DNA of 64,000 nucleotides, from NCBI GenBank assembly GCA_037576195.1, contig CM075101.1, positions 46,562,001 through 46,626,000 of the forward strand, read 5' to 3'. The notes under the pieces are model-generated. The model made no database searches. It worked only from the letters and a program-made list of their open reading frames with translations, and was not told where the DNA came from. Of this stretch, positions 23,559-35,027 are shown piece by piece. Each line of letters opens with the position of its first letter. Positions within the stretch are counted from its first letter, which is position 1. Origin of the DNA: Phytoseiulus persimilis. Lineage: Eukaryota > Arthropoda > Arachnida > Mesostigmata > Phytoseiidae. A program made the position numbers and the translations under genes.

Positions 23559-24462
23559 ATGCTGCGCGTGTTGTCCTCTGGAACGAAAAGTTTCGCCAGT
23601 TCACAATCAATCAGATGTCTATCATCTAAGGTATGCAGCCGATTAATAGAATTTTACAGGGGGGAAATATTCCATCATTGAATCGGAGCAACTCCTCTCT
23701 CGCTTCCGACTGTTCTGCCCCACAGAGCTGCTGCAATGCGCATTCATTCTCTCCACCGAGCCATGATTCCAATTGGTTCCGCTCACATTCGATTTTCCCC
23801 ACAGCCGCGAGCAGTTCACGGTGACATAGTGGATCAGGACAGTGACTACAACGTCGTCAAAGATGTATTAGGAGCCGTCAACACGCAGATCGAGCAGGAC
23901 ACCCACAGCAGATTGTTCTCTATAGTGCACTTTTTCGGAAAACAGTTCAAGGTTCTCAAAGAATGCAGAGTTACCGCCCCCTGATCTCTCACATGGATTC
24001 GTGCCCGATTATTCATTGCTGGAGATTTGATGTTCCTCACAGCGCCCATCTCCACCATCCCCAGGTTACCGCTGAAGACATCATCACCGTCCAAGCGCAC
24101 TTCCCCGCTGACGTTGGAGAAACGATCAGACTAAACAAGGTTCTCCTGGCCGGGTCAACCGATTTCACGCTTATCGGTAAACCACTGCTGGAGCAAGACC
24201 TGGTACGTTAGCCCTGTCTTCATTCGGACGTGCCACCATTTCTCAGAAAGTGCTCGACGGTCTAGGAAATTGTGCGGTTCAACAGGCTGCTCCTTTGCAG
24301 GTCCGAGTTTATGGCACTATCATTGAGAAAACTCTGGGCTACGAGTTTCGGGTGTTCCGCCACGAGCAGAGAACCAGATTCCAGAGATCGTATTTTCATC
24401 GAAACAGATACACAATGCTCAGAATCAACGGTATCGAGATAACGAGGCCAATTGATCATTAG
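23559..24462 (+). CDS. MRPL21: Mitochondrial ribosomal protein bL21m
   Basis: This is a component of the mitochondrial large ribosomal subunit that contacts 23S-type rRNA. Four exons (23559-23630, 23805-23951, 24065-24202, 24301-24462), all in phase 0, give 172 residues. Exon 1 encodes a 24-residue N-terminus rich in Arg, Ser and Lys with no acidic residue, a classic mitochondrial presequence. The L21 domain follows with RLFSIVHFFGKQFKV, ETIRLNKVLLAGSTDFTLIG, KPLLEQDLVRV and the terminal LRINGIEI; each block aligns with human MRPL21. The exon 2 donor (AAG-GTTCTC) is poor, but the resulting FKV-TAEDI junction is exactly the conserved sequence. The 3' end faces that of ERCC3, and no canonical AATAAA was seen for this strand. 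Confidence 0.95.
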
Positions 24463-24711
24463 TATGGGGATGATTGTAGTTGAACTTTTGGAACGGAGAC
24501 ATGTAATGAACTGTTTGGTGAATGAACCCAAATTTGGGCTTGGGTCTTCGATCGGTCCGTTTGGGAGAACAAAAAATTCTCCGAAAATTCCCACGTCTTC
24601 CACACTCACCGGCTGCGAAGTAGCGGAAGCTTCTCAGGAGAACTATCCAGTACATGCGCCCACTATGGATTACAAAATAGAGGAAAGCATCTGTTTCAAA
24701 AACAACCGAAC

Positions 24712-24717
24712 TTTATT
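24712..24717 (-). terminator. AATAAA poly(A) signal for ERCC3
   Basis: The minus strand reads TAATAAAG about 80 nt after the ERCC3 stop codon, in the convergent interval between ERCC3 and MRPL21. Confidence 0.6.
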
Positions 24718-24795
24718 ACGGAGTTGAAAGCGCATTCCGTACACCCGAGGAACGGACAGGGCGCGTAGACAGTCTGCGGGTTCTGATTCCAAACA

Positions 24796-27700
24796 TTAAC
24801 GACCGAAACCCTTGAATCTCTTGAACAGAGGATGTCTATTCGCATTGTCTTTCGCCTTCTTGACTTCAGCGTAAACATCGCCCATGTCCGCGCCAGAGAG
24901 TCCACCGATGCCTCCAAGGCGCTTCTGCGTGCGCACCTCACCCGTGGCTTCTCCAGGGATGAGCTCCACCTCGTCCTCGCCGGCTTGCATGACCTGAAGA
25001 GGAAACGAATTCAGATCTTTTGCAGTCGGTCTCCAAATCTTCGTCGGAGTCCAAGTCTCGATTGTTCGTCAACATCTGGGCTAGGAGCAAGCGATTAGTA
25101 ACCTACCTGAGAAAGAAGTCTCAGCTGCTCAACTTTGCTTCTGTAAAGTATTCCTTCCTCTTTTTGAAGACCCTCGAGCTGTGTGATAACTTTGTAGCTG
25201 TAACCTTGGTTCACCAAAAACCGCTGTCGTTTCCGCGAGAAATGCATCTCCATAGTATCCTGAGAGACAAGTGAATAGAAAAACGCGTTGCACGCTCCCT
25301 TCTTTGCACGGAGGATTCGGCCTGGAACAGACAGAATTCCGTCATTGCATTCAACGGTTTCTCCAATGATTTCTTTGATTGTCCTTTTCTCTCCGCTCAC
25401 CCAATCTCTGCGCTTCTTGACGTCGCGAGCCTCCATGGGCCGAAATCTGGATCAGTACGTTGGCTTCTGGGAGATCGAAACTCGTGTCCGCCACCTTCGA
25501 CACGAATATTGTGTTGACCAACGGATTGTACTTGAAATTCTGGAGAATCTGCATCCTTTCGGCCTGGGAGGTCGGTCCGAAGATGAAAGGTTTCCGGAGT
25601 TTTTCGGCGTAGTGCTTCAGAGCGAACACGTTGTCCGAAAACACGATGATCTTATCTTTGCGTCGCTCGTGGTACTGAATGAGGTACTGACAGATTTGGA
25701 ATTTATTGGGATTCATGACGAAGAGGAGTAGCTTTTTCGCGGCTTTCGCCGTGAGGTACTCTCTGTAGAACTCCGGTGTCATGGGGCACCAAACTTCAGA
25801 ACAAGCCACTTTGGCAATGTAGCCAGCTTTTTGTAATTCAAGCCAGTTCGCTTCGTATATCTTTGGACCGATGAGGAAATTCAGATCGGCAATCTTGTCA
25901 TCCTCTCGCACGAGCGTTGCAGTCAATCCGAGTTTGCAGTGAGCCTGAACGAGGGTGAGTACACGTCGGAACATTTTAGCCGGGATCGTGTGCACTTCGT
26001 CGAGGAGCATAATGCCCCATTCCTGCTCTTTGAGCCACTGCATCACTTGTTCGCCTGGAAACGAATACAGACTACCGTTGGAAGCGACTGATCGAGCCTG
26101 AATCGAGAATTTCGTCTCACCAGAGCAGAAAACCGACCTTCCCAACTCCTCTTCTGATTGTGTGTGATCATAGCGTAGGTTGTAATGCAGATTCCGCATC
26201 CCATGGGTTTGTCCTTAGCTTCCGATGTGAAACGGCAGATCATCGAATCGTCCGCCGTCGACCACATTTTGAACTGAGCTTTCCATTGTTCGACTGAAAC
26301 TCCGGAGTTGCAGAGGACGAGGCAACGCTTTCTCACCGTACAGCACGCGGTCACTCCTATAATTGCAAGAGCTAGTCGTAGATATCGATTCTCGCTTGAG
26401 CTGATTTCAGAAGAAGGTCAACAGAAGCTATGCGCTGTCCTCATTCGAAGAAGCACTGCTCCAGCGTACTCAACTCTGAGGGAAGAACTCGAAGATGAAG
26501 ACATACCTGTCAGGGACTTTCCAGCACCACACGGCAGAACGATGACTCCGGAGCGAGCTCTTCCATTTCCGAACATTTTCCGCAGCGATTTCTCTTGGTA
26601 GGGTCGCAGCAAAGCCGACGGCTTTAGATCTACGTTGATGTCGGGGTTGTGTGTGTCATTTTTGAAGTCGTATTCCGCCAGCAGGGGGTATTCGAGCTCT
26701 ATGCAACGTCTCTGTATCGTTTCGATCTTGTCTTGCATTACTTCAAATGAAACCACTTTCGTTTCACGTTCCGGCTCTTCTTCGTCGTCGTTTTCTAAAC
26801 GCTCGTAAAAATCGTAAATGTCGTTCGGTATCTCGGGCTTCTCGCCCGCCTCCACATTCTTGGTACCCGGAACAATCTGTGGAAACCCAGAAACCTTATT
26901 CGATGCAGAACCGAACAGTAAGGGACCAGGAGGAAACGTTCCCATGCATTATATTTCATACGCACACTGAGATGTGTCAAGGTTGTGAACAGGCACCGAG
27001 ACTCACCGTTGTATTCTTAGTTGTAGTTTCTGTAAGGAGCTCAACTTCTCCTTCAGTTCGTTTCAGTCTGCAATTTTTGATTTCAGGGTCCTTGAGCAGC
27101 TTTTGTAGTACCTCCGGATGACCACTCTCAACGAAGTAGCGGTTCTGTTTCAGCACCAGTTTCACTTTACCATAGGAAACGGTACATATGCGGATGAAGT
27201 CAAGGATACCTTGAATCATGGCAAGGAGTTCGTCATGAGACGAAAGTCGAGAGATCGAGTCAGGAAAGGAGGCCAAGCAACGAAGAGCTCCGGAACCCCC
27301 ACGAAAGTCGTGCTCGTCGAATCATCACTCACCTTCCGGAATACTAGTTTTGCTCAATCTTCTCAAGTACTCAATAATGTCATCTGTTTGCAAGCCGACG
27401 GAAACAGCAGCGTAGAGCGAGTATGAGGTCAATTTGTATTCATGGATGAACTCCGGTCGGCAAACCGGCTCCGAGATCGCGATGAGAAAATCGTGTGCGT
27501 GTTTGTAGACGGGGGAGAAAGCTTCCAGAAATATGTGTCCATCAGCCGACTGAAATCCCGTCCACAATGAGGTTATCTTCCACAATTTCTGTCGCACACG
27601 GAAAATATCGATGAGCGAGGTTACGTTTTAGAAGGAACTGACCACCCATAGAGGTCTTGACGCATGATCCGGCTTGAGTTCCATCTGATCTCTGTAATCT

Positions 27701-28360
27701 TTCGCTCCATATTCATCCTCACAACTCTTATCCTCGAGTTGTTTCTTGGCGGCGATGGGGACTCCTACAGCCAACAAGAATCAACTTTATTCCTTCGAGT
27801 TTTCGTCATGTCAAGGAAGGGCCGCACTCTTCGTGCTTCGGTGGTCATGGAACAAAGTGGGCAGATCATCTTCGAATCATAGGATGCTTTGCTCCCTACC
27901 GTCAACGCTGAACTGTTCTCCTTCATCTTCGTCAGGTTTGTACCTCTCCGGATGATTGTTTGTGGTGTTGTTACCACTATTTCCACCGCTGCGGGTGCCG
28001 TAGCCTGAAGCCAATTGAGATTCTCAGAACTCGCTCTCAAATCCAGGGGGTCCTCATTGGGCGCCTTGGGGTCCCATTGCGAACAATTTCACGGATAAGT
28101 TCCGAAATACGACATCCATCGAAGCTTTCTTCGACGGATAATTGAGCTTCTGCACGGTCACGGGAAATCAATAGGGGATTGCAGCTGGATCTTTGAAGAG
28201 TGGAAGGAACGTCTGACAAGCTTAGTCAAGTACCACTGTCGTCCGAGGCGCTTTCCACGGGAGCACGAGTTTTTTATCGCCGCAAAAGACTTTTTCGGAG
28301 AGCCGAAAACGATGAACCTCGAATCTCAGAGTTACCTGCTTTGCGTTTGTATCCGCTCAT
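24796..28360 (-). CDS. ERCC3: TFIIH DNA translocase/helicase XPB (ERCC3)
   Basis: XPB is the 3'-5' superfamily-2 translocase of TFIIH, needed for promoter opening and nucleotide excision repair. Ten exons (28336-28360, 27900-28004, 27646-27764, 27333-27549, 27007-27209, 26507-26876, 26138-26356, 25401-26054, 25107-25321, 24796-24993) give 774 residues; human has 782. The N-terminal domain includes [19 protein letters not shown] and [16 protein letters not shown]. Walker [10 protein letters not shown] is near 338-346, the DEVH box at 438-441, TATLV leading into the RED motif at 469-471, and motif [13 protein letters not shown] near 629-639. The end HPLFKRFKG is conserved. The first exon encodes only MSGYKRKA, chosen because its GTAACT donor is in the phase required by exon 2. 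The gene is divergent from TRAPPC10, with 533 nt between the two ATGs. Confidence 0.97.
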
Positions 28361-28893
28361 GTTGGAGTCAAGCGCTTCAGCTGATGCCGAGCCCCGATCT
28401 GTTCCTGTCACTTGTTATCGCAGCGTTTTTCACTCGGAACCCCCAATTCCGAACAGAGAGCACCTCACTCCAGCCGCATCCCGCCAAGACTTGCCTTAGT
28501 CCGCACTAAGAGGGGCGAGAGCTGATCGAGGCTGTACTCAGGAAGCGAGAATGGGAGAGAATCTGTGGTTCGAAACCGAGACACGCACTCAACTACGGAC
28601 TGTGTCCCGCGCGAATGCGATCAGCTGGAGCAGAGATCAGCGTCATCATGGCTGCGTTCGAAATTGTCTGCTATTAAACATCAGCCTGCCTTGATTCCAG
28701 ACCGACTTTCAGTATTTTTCCGCGTTCCGTTCCTCCCGCTCCTTCGGAACGTATGGTTCGGATATCGCTGCCACCGTTCTGAAAATAACGTTTCGAGAAC
28801 CGCTGCTTCTCGGTAACTGAAAATTGCACCTTCGGCAACAGAAATGAAAGAAGACGACAGTTGTCTTTGAGGGAGTATCCGCTCGCATCTCAA
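28361..28893. promoter_or_regulatory. Divergent intergenic region, ERCC3 / TRAPPC10
   Basis: Only 533 nt separate the start codons of two divergently transcribed housekeeping genes, so promoters and both 5' UTRs must lie here. No TATA box was evident near either start. Assignment as a shared promoter is by position only. Confidence 0.5.
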
Positions 28894-31800
28894 ATGGAGG
28901 CAAAACCATTGGTCACATGTGAGTCTTCGGACTGCGACTGCATTTCGCTCACTCCGATTGGCAGCGCTAGGTGGAGTCAACAGGCGGGATCAGCTGTCCG
29001 TTATTAATAGCTGAGAAGAAGTGACGGGTTGATGAAGATTGCGGTTGTCGATCCATTGATCAGATCTAGTGCACGTCGCTCTCCTACGGTGACGCTCCAA
29101 TGATGGAAGTTCACTTCTGAGATTGGTTATTCCTCACACGTAGTCTTCGCCGTCTACAGATGCTGGAAAACCTGGTCTCTTTGAAAGTCTGCGAGATGCC
29201 GTTTGTCCCGCTGTCAGTGCCGAAGCCACGGAGTGGAAACGAAGTCTGGGCAGGACGAAAAATGTTCATATCGACGCCAATTGGATGGCGTTTGATCGAG
29301 ACAGGCTCAGTGCCAATAGAGAGACCCTACTCAATCGCCAGTATTTGCACACATTTTGGACCGACTGTTCCGTGAGTCTATTTCGGCTGCTTCCACTCAT
29401 TAGTCGAGCAACGATCGATGTAACCAGTTTCAATGAGAACTTCATGGAGATTCTCCCCATAGTTTCCATGAGATGACTTTGCAGGACTCTGACGAGTATC
29501 GGTCGTCTGTCAAGCAGGACATCATGGTCTGGATGGCTGACCTCAAGGGAAAGTCCCAATGGGATTGGTTCATTGTGGTTGTCGAGGACAACTCTCGGAA
29601 GACACCGGCGAAAACCACTTCGAAACTCCTCAAAAGTACCGTCTGGGATAAAATTCGGAATGACTTCCCGAGTAAAAATATTGACAGGTAATTAGGCTTG
29701 TAGTATTGATTCATGGATTTGCAGCCTATCCACGGTAAATGAAAATAACATTCTCATCAGTATATCGAAACTCACTAAATGCCCTCAACCTACCACTTCG
29801 AACAGAGTATGCACATTCGTTCGGCCATCCCGAACGGACAAGAATGCATCATCATTGAATAGCTTCATAGGGCAATTTCGAATCGCTCTACTACATGCTC
29901 TGAACCGAGAGATCGGCTACTACGAGGACAAACTCAGAGAGAAAAGAGAGGCGCGGAACCAACCCGGTTGGAGCTTCATTGATTTTTATTTTATGCAGGT
30001 AGGTTCCCGTCTAACTGATTCGAACGTTCCACGGTAGTCTTCAGCTCCCCGAACAAATGTCAAACTGCACAGAGCTTCAGCGTGTAACCGCTTACACCGA
30101 TCCGTGTTCGAATATTTCAGGAACAACTGGCGTTTGTACTCGAAACGATGACCCTTTACGAAGACGCTTTGGTCCAATATGACGAGTTGGACGCTCTCCT
30201 TACACAATTCGTCATCAATGCTGCCCACGAACGGGAGTATCCACAATGGCTGCAGAACCTCACGGAATGCAAAGACTCATGGAGAGCTCTCTGTATGAAG
30301 TCTGTGTGTCCTGTGGGCGATCGAGGTCCATTCAAGGACTCCAGGGGCAGCCTTCTAGACTTGAGGAATATGCTCCTGGTCCGAATATGCAACATTCTCA
30401 TCTTGCTGTGTCGGTTGGTGATAGCCTCAGTCAGCGTTAATGAGAATATAAATAAAGAGATATGAATATGGTAAACCTAGCGCTGCCCTCCCGCGGCGGA
30501 ACATGTGAAGGCAATAAGAGCTCGCGTTCCGATTGCAGGCCCTGGGAAATGGCTCAGAGAGTCCTACCTTATATCCAAAACGCTCAGCTAGAGCTCAAGT
30601 CATTGGAAGCGGAGCTAACGCGACCTGGCGCGGTCGACGCTTGGGCGCTGGCGGCTTTCCTGGAAATCCTCTTGGTGTCGGAACGATACAACGACTCTTC
30701 ACAGGTGGAGAGCTACTCACTTCACACCGCACAGCTTTGGGCGCATGCCCGACTGAAAATGAAAGCTCTGGGCCAGCTATGCGGTTTGATGCCTCAGGCG
30801 ACACCGTCCTCCGAGCAAATTCACCTCGTTGTGAATATCCTGGCGGGACTGGGTGACGATCCAAGATGCGGTAAGCACCCGTTCCATCCGCAGTGCAGGC
30901 GGAATAGCACATGATCTCGACCCTTCATGGGCATAACCACCCGTGAAAAATGCAGCTCTAGCTGAGAACAGATGCCGGCCATATAGTGGCCGAAAGCAGA
31001 TCAGAGCATGTCTGCTGATCGGAAGAAATACGGTATTCACTCCCGATATCGTGGGAAGCGGAAAACGAAGGGAACGGGAATCTTTGAAACAGTGCTTGAG
31101 GCGAGTGCTGGGGGAATGCTAGACCATCAGCTGCGGGAATCGGATTCAGCGTTCGCGCTCTGAGCTCGCGCTCACGATCGCATCGGTGTAACCGTACGAA
31201 TCTGCAAGCTTATTTCTTGCCGCCTGGAAACATGGAAGTTTGACATTATCGCGGGAAACGGTGGAAAATCTCCGCCTGGTTCGAGAGTTAAACAGCCCAA
31301 TTCTCGTCCGAGCAAGGAAACCCTCTCCTGTAATTCCTACACGCAAAAAGCCAAGTTGCTTTGGAAGCTACCCCCATCATTTGACTCAAAACTCTCGAGT
31401 TGGATCCGCGATCAGTCGCGATCGTCTCAACGGTATCCATTTTCCGACCCTACGCAAGTGGAACATTTAGAGTCTCGTCCGTGATCGAGAAACTCTGACG
31501 CTGCCTACATTCGAATCCCAAGATTCATGAGGGGTCTGATGTCAACGCACGCTGAGACCGCTCTGAGCTACGAACGAAGTATCAAACATCGACTTATTCG
31601 AATTGCAGGTGAACACGAGATGAGTCCATGCAGGCGTGTCTCCGAAGCTCTTTCGTCGAAAGAATCTTTCATGCGGCATTACAAGGATATCTGTGAAATC
31701 GCGATGGGAACCTTCAAACACGTTAAAAGGCTGCGGAGCGCCCGACTCATTGGGAAAGACCTCGCCGAATTCTACCTGTGAGTCCCTTGAGAATCGACAC

Positions 31801-34800
31801 AATAGAAGCTGTCATTGCTCACATCTCTTCATGCGGCGCCGTTCCGGACTCGTTGTCGGTTCGACTGTTCTAATCAAAGAAGTTTGTTCTCGTGTGTCAG
31901 TTTCAGTCCTTGGTATGTGCCATTTCTTTCCCAAGGATGTCGGCGAATGACGCAACCAGCACGAACTTAGCTTCACACACTTCACATTAAATAACTCGAG
32001 CTTCATTATTTGATGACGGACTCAAGTTCCTCTTTGGCTCCTGACTTACAGTGAGAAGGACGAGCCCCAGATGGCTGTTCAGTTCCTCCAAGATCTCCTC
32101 CAAATGTACCTCCTTGAAAGATGGGCGCCATTGGCCGTCGAAACACAGAAGCAATTGTTGAAATGCTACGAGCTCCTATCCTACGACGTACTTTACCTAC
32201 ACACTGTTCTCCTCCTGGCAACCAACTCTTGGTTGGAGCAGATGGAACGACGACATTTCTTCGACAATGTTCTGACAACGAAAGACAGATTAGCTAAAAG
32301 TATGAAAAGTGAGTTCGAATGTTTCGGATCCATACCTCTTATGTGAGGCTGATTCTGCCGATAAGACCACGTCCATGATTGGTAACTGATTGAGGTTTTG
32401 TTCGCCTTTTCAGATAAACAAAACTTGACTTTCGCCTTCTCTGGAATATTCGTCCTCGACGATCTTGAAGTTGAGAGCGATTCATCGATTCTGACCTTGA
32501 ATTCGAACGTCACTCTGAAGTTGACAATAACTTCGAATCTCCTAGCTGAGGTCAAAATGCGGAAGATTGCTGTTCCGTGCGAGAAGCTGGAGGAGGTAGG
32601 CAATTTACCAGAGCTGAACGAAACCTAGATGACATCGTTGGCGAGCACCGTAAGGCCTGAAGCTTGTTGTCCTCGTGGAAATGACATCGATTCGATTCCT
32701 AAAAGGTTTCCGGTCAAGGGCATCGGACGACACCTCGCCGGTCAATCGTGCTTGGCCCGGGTTCCCGCAGGCCGCCGCCCCAGATCATCATTCAGCACAT
32801 GAAGCAGTCGAACTCCGTCGGTGCGTTCCGTTTCCATCCGGCAAGAATGGGGACGGGATCTGAAGAGCTACATCGCAATTTCCACCTTCTATTAAAAAAT
32901 TGGCTTTCCAGGGTTGGTGTGCTCCAATCAGCATCAGGTCCTCTCCCGTCAGGATAGCGCAAATTTGGGTTCTCCCTCATCCCAGGACATAGTCAGAGTA
33001 AAATCAGATACTCTGTTCCTCGCCAAAGATATCTACCTTGCCCCTGGGCAAAACATCGTCGAATTACCCTTCAGAACCAATCAATGGGGTAGCTATGAGC
33101 TTCGCCAAGTCGTCATGGAGTGGGATCATCTGGGTTTCGTGGAAGAACTGGAGAACAACCTCCTGAAAACGAAAGTCGACATCATACAAGAGAAATCCAA
33201 ACTCAGTTTCGAGGTAGGATTGTGCGACATGGAATGGTTATCTCCTGATGCTCGTGTCGCGTATTTGACGAATCGAGGACCTTCTGAATGGAACCGATCT
33301 TCTCTATAGATGCCGAGGTCGGAGCTCCTGGCGGGGGTCGATCAGGTGGTTCAACTCACGGTGAACGCAGGAAGTGAAGTGATTGCTGCCTCATCCAAAG
33401 TAAACCTCAATTCTTCTTCGGACGCGTTGCATTTCGGAGAAGATTCGATAATGATCACGGAAGAAATCGCGGCTTTTGATACGAGAACCTTCCCCGTTGC
33501 GTTGCGAAGCGATTTTTGCGATCAGTGGACCGCGAAAGGTACCATCCATGAGCTCCAAGCGTCGGCCGCTTGGGATGAAGTCAAAGCCTCCGTTAAACTT
33601 CGATTCAAACCACCTTTTGTCGTGACTCAGAAGCTGCACTCTTGCGACACTGCCAAATTTATCCAGGTGAGCTGTCCCCTCCATCGGCTGGAAACGGCAA
33701 CGCAGAGTCTTTTTGGAGAGGCTTCCAAGACAGTGATCTGTTACGCCCATTCACGGCGCCTCGAAATTCTTCCAGGTTGAAGTCGTTGGTCATTCTGATG
33801 AGGTATTCTCTATCCTGAATCCAAGGCTCGAATGCCCTCCTGGATTACGTGCGCAAGCCATCGCTGAGGTGGGTATTCTCAGGGGGATTTTAGGAGCTCG
33901 CCCCGCCGCGTTAACTTGAAGAATTGAGGGGCTGAAAAAACATTTTCTTCCAGACTGATGCTTTCAAGATCGTTTCCGGCTACTCAAACTCATTCGTATG
34001 GCAACTTGAACCAGAGGGAGACATTGAAGTTCCTCTCGTGCTCAGCTTCAGCTTAGACTATGAGTGGCTGGGGCAGAATCAGGCGGGCGTTTACAGGGCG
34101 TCATTCAAACTGGATGCATTCAAAGTGAGGCTGCGTGGAACAAGCTGTTCTGCTTTGATTCATTGGATACATCCATTGGTACCTGGGACCAATTCCTGGC
34201 TGTTCTCTTTCTAACCTCCAAGTACTCCAAAATTTGACTCTATCGTTTCCAGACTTTGTACTCAATCCACGCCACAGTCGAGCCAGAATCTCAAGGTCAT
34301 TGCAAAGTTGATGCTGTTTGCAAACTCAACATTCGCATAGTTCGCTTGAACTACGATGAAGACAAAGGAGGCCAAATGCACCTCGAAGTTTTGGTGGATC
34401 CGAACATGTGGACCCTGCTCGGGAAGAACTCCGATATTTTTTCCATCAAGCCCCCAGACACAAAATCGGCGGAGTACACTTCGAGCATTGACATGAAACC
34501 GCTGTTACGAGGATTTCTACCCGTACCTCAGATCCGACTCATGAGGTATCGACCACCGTCCAAGGCTGACGCGAGTAATGGCAAGTTTCTTTTGTTCAAG
34601 GCTCATCTTTCTGGCGATCAGATAAGTTGTCGACTGAGTCTTGGGAGACTTGACGTAATACCTGACGATGTTTCTAAGGAGTAATCATATTGCAGAACCT
34701 GCGGAAGAAAAGCTAGAGCCATTCCTGCCAGGCCAGGTGTACAATTGGAGTCGAGCGTCGCAAGCACACGTTCCAACAGCAGCACACTTCGAAAGCAAAT

Positions 34801-34802
34801 AA
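28894..34802 (+). CDS. TRAPPC10: Trafficking protein particle complex subunit 10 (TRAPPC10/TMEM1)
   Basis: TRAPPC10 is a TRAPPII-specific subunit; the complex tethers vesicles at the Golgi and activates Rab GTPases. Sixteen exons are supported: 28894-28918, 29160-29371, 29485-29687, 29806-29998, 30121-30413, 30539-30870, 31609-31777, 32052-32299, 32414-32595, 32706-32820, 32912-33213, 33310-33666, 33776-33868, 33954-34124, 34253-34574, 34696-34802. They give 1107 residues; human has 1259. Exon 1 reads MEAKPLVT, matching human MENKPIVT. Later matches include LREKREARNQPGWSF, EDALVQYDELDALL, RPWEMAQRVL, ARLIGKDLAEFYL and FLPGQVYNWS. The beta-rich middle and C-terminal domains are more divergent. 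The long gap between exons 6 and 7 (738 nt) holds no second gene. Exon 10 has the weakest acceptor. AATAAA lies at 35022. Confidence 0.96.
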
Positions 34803-35021
34803 TGAAGCGTTCGCTTGAGATGTTTCGTTTTTCTGTTGAATTATTGTTACGTGGAAAAGTGAGATCATTGAGTGAGTAGCGTGGACAAATCAGAGGGAGG
34901 TTCCCTGTGATTCGGTTCCGGGACGAGGCTTTCGTCGATCGACGTAATCCTTGGTTACGTTGACTTATGCAACTGTTGTAATCGAATTGTAAATACTTAA
35001 TTTTAGGGAAGTCGGAGACAA

Positions 35022-35027
35022 AATAAA
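35022..35027 (+). terminator. AATAAA poly(A) signal for TRAPPC10
   Basis: A canonical AATAAA lies about 220 nt after the TRAPPC10 stop codon. Confidence 0.65.
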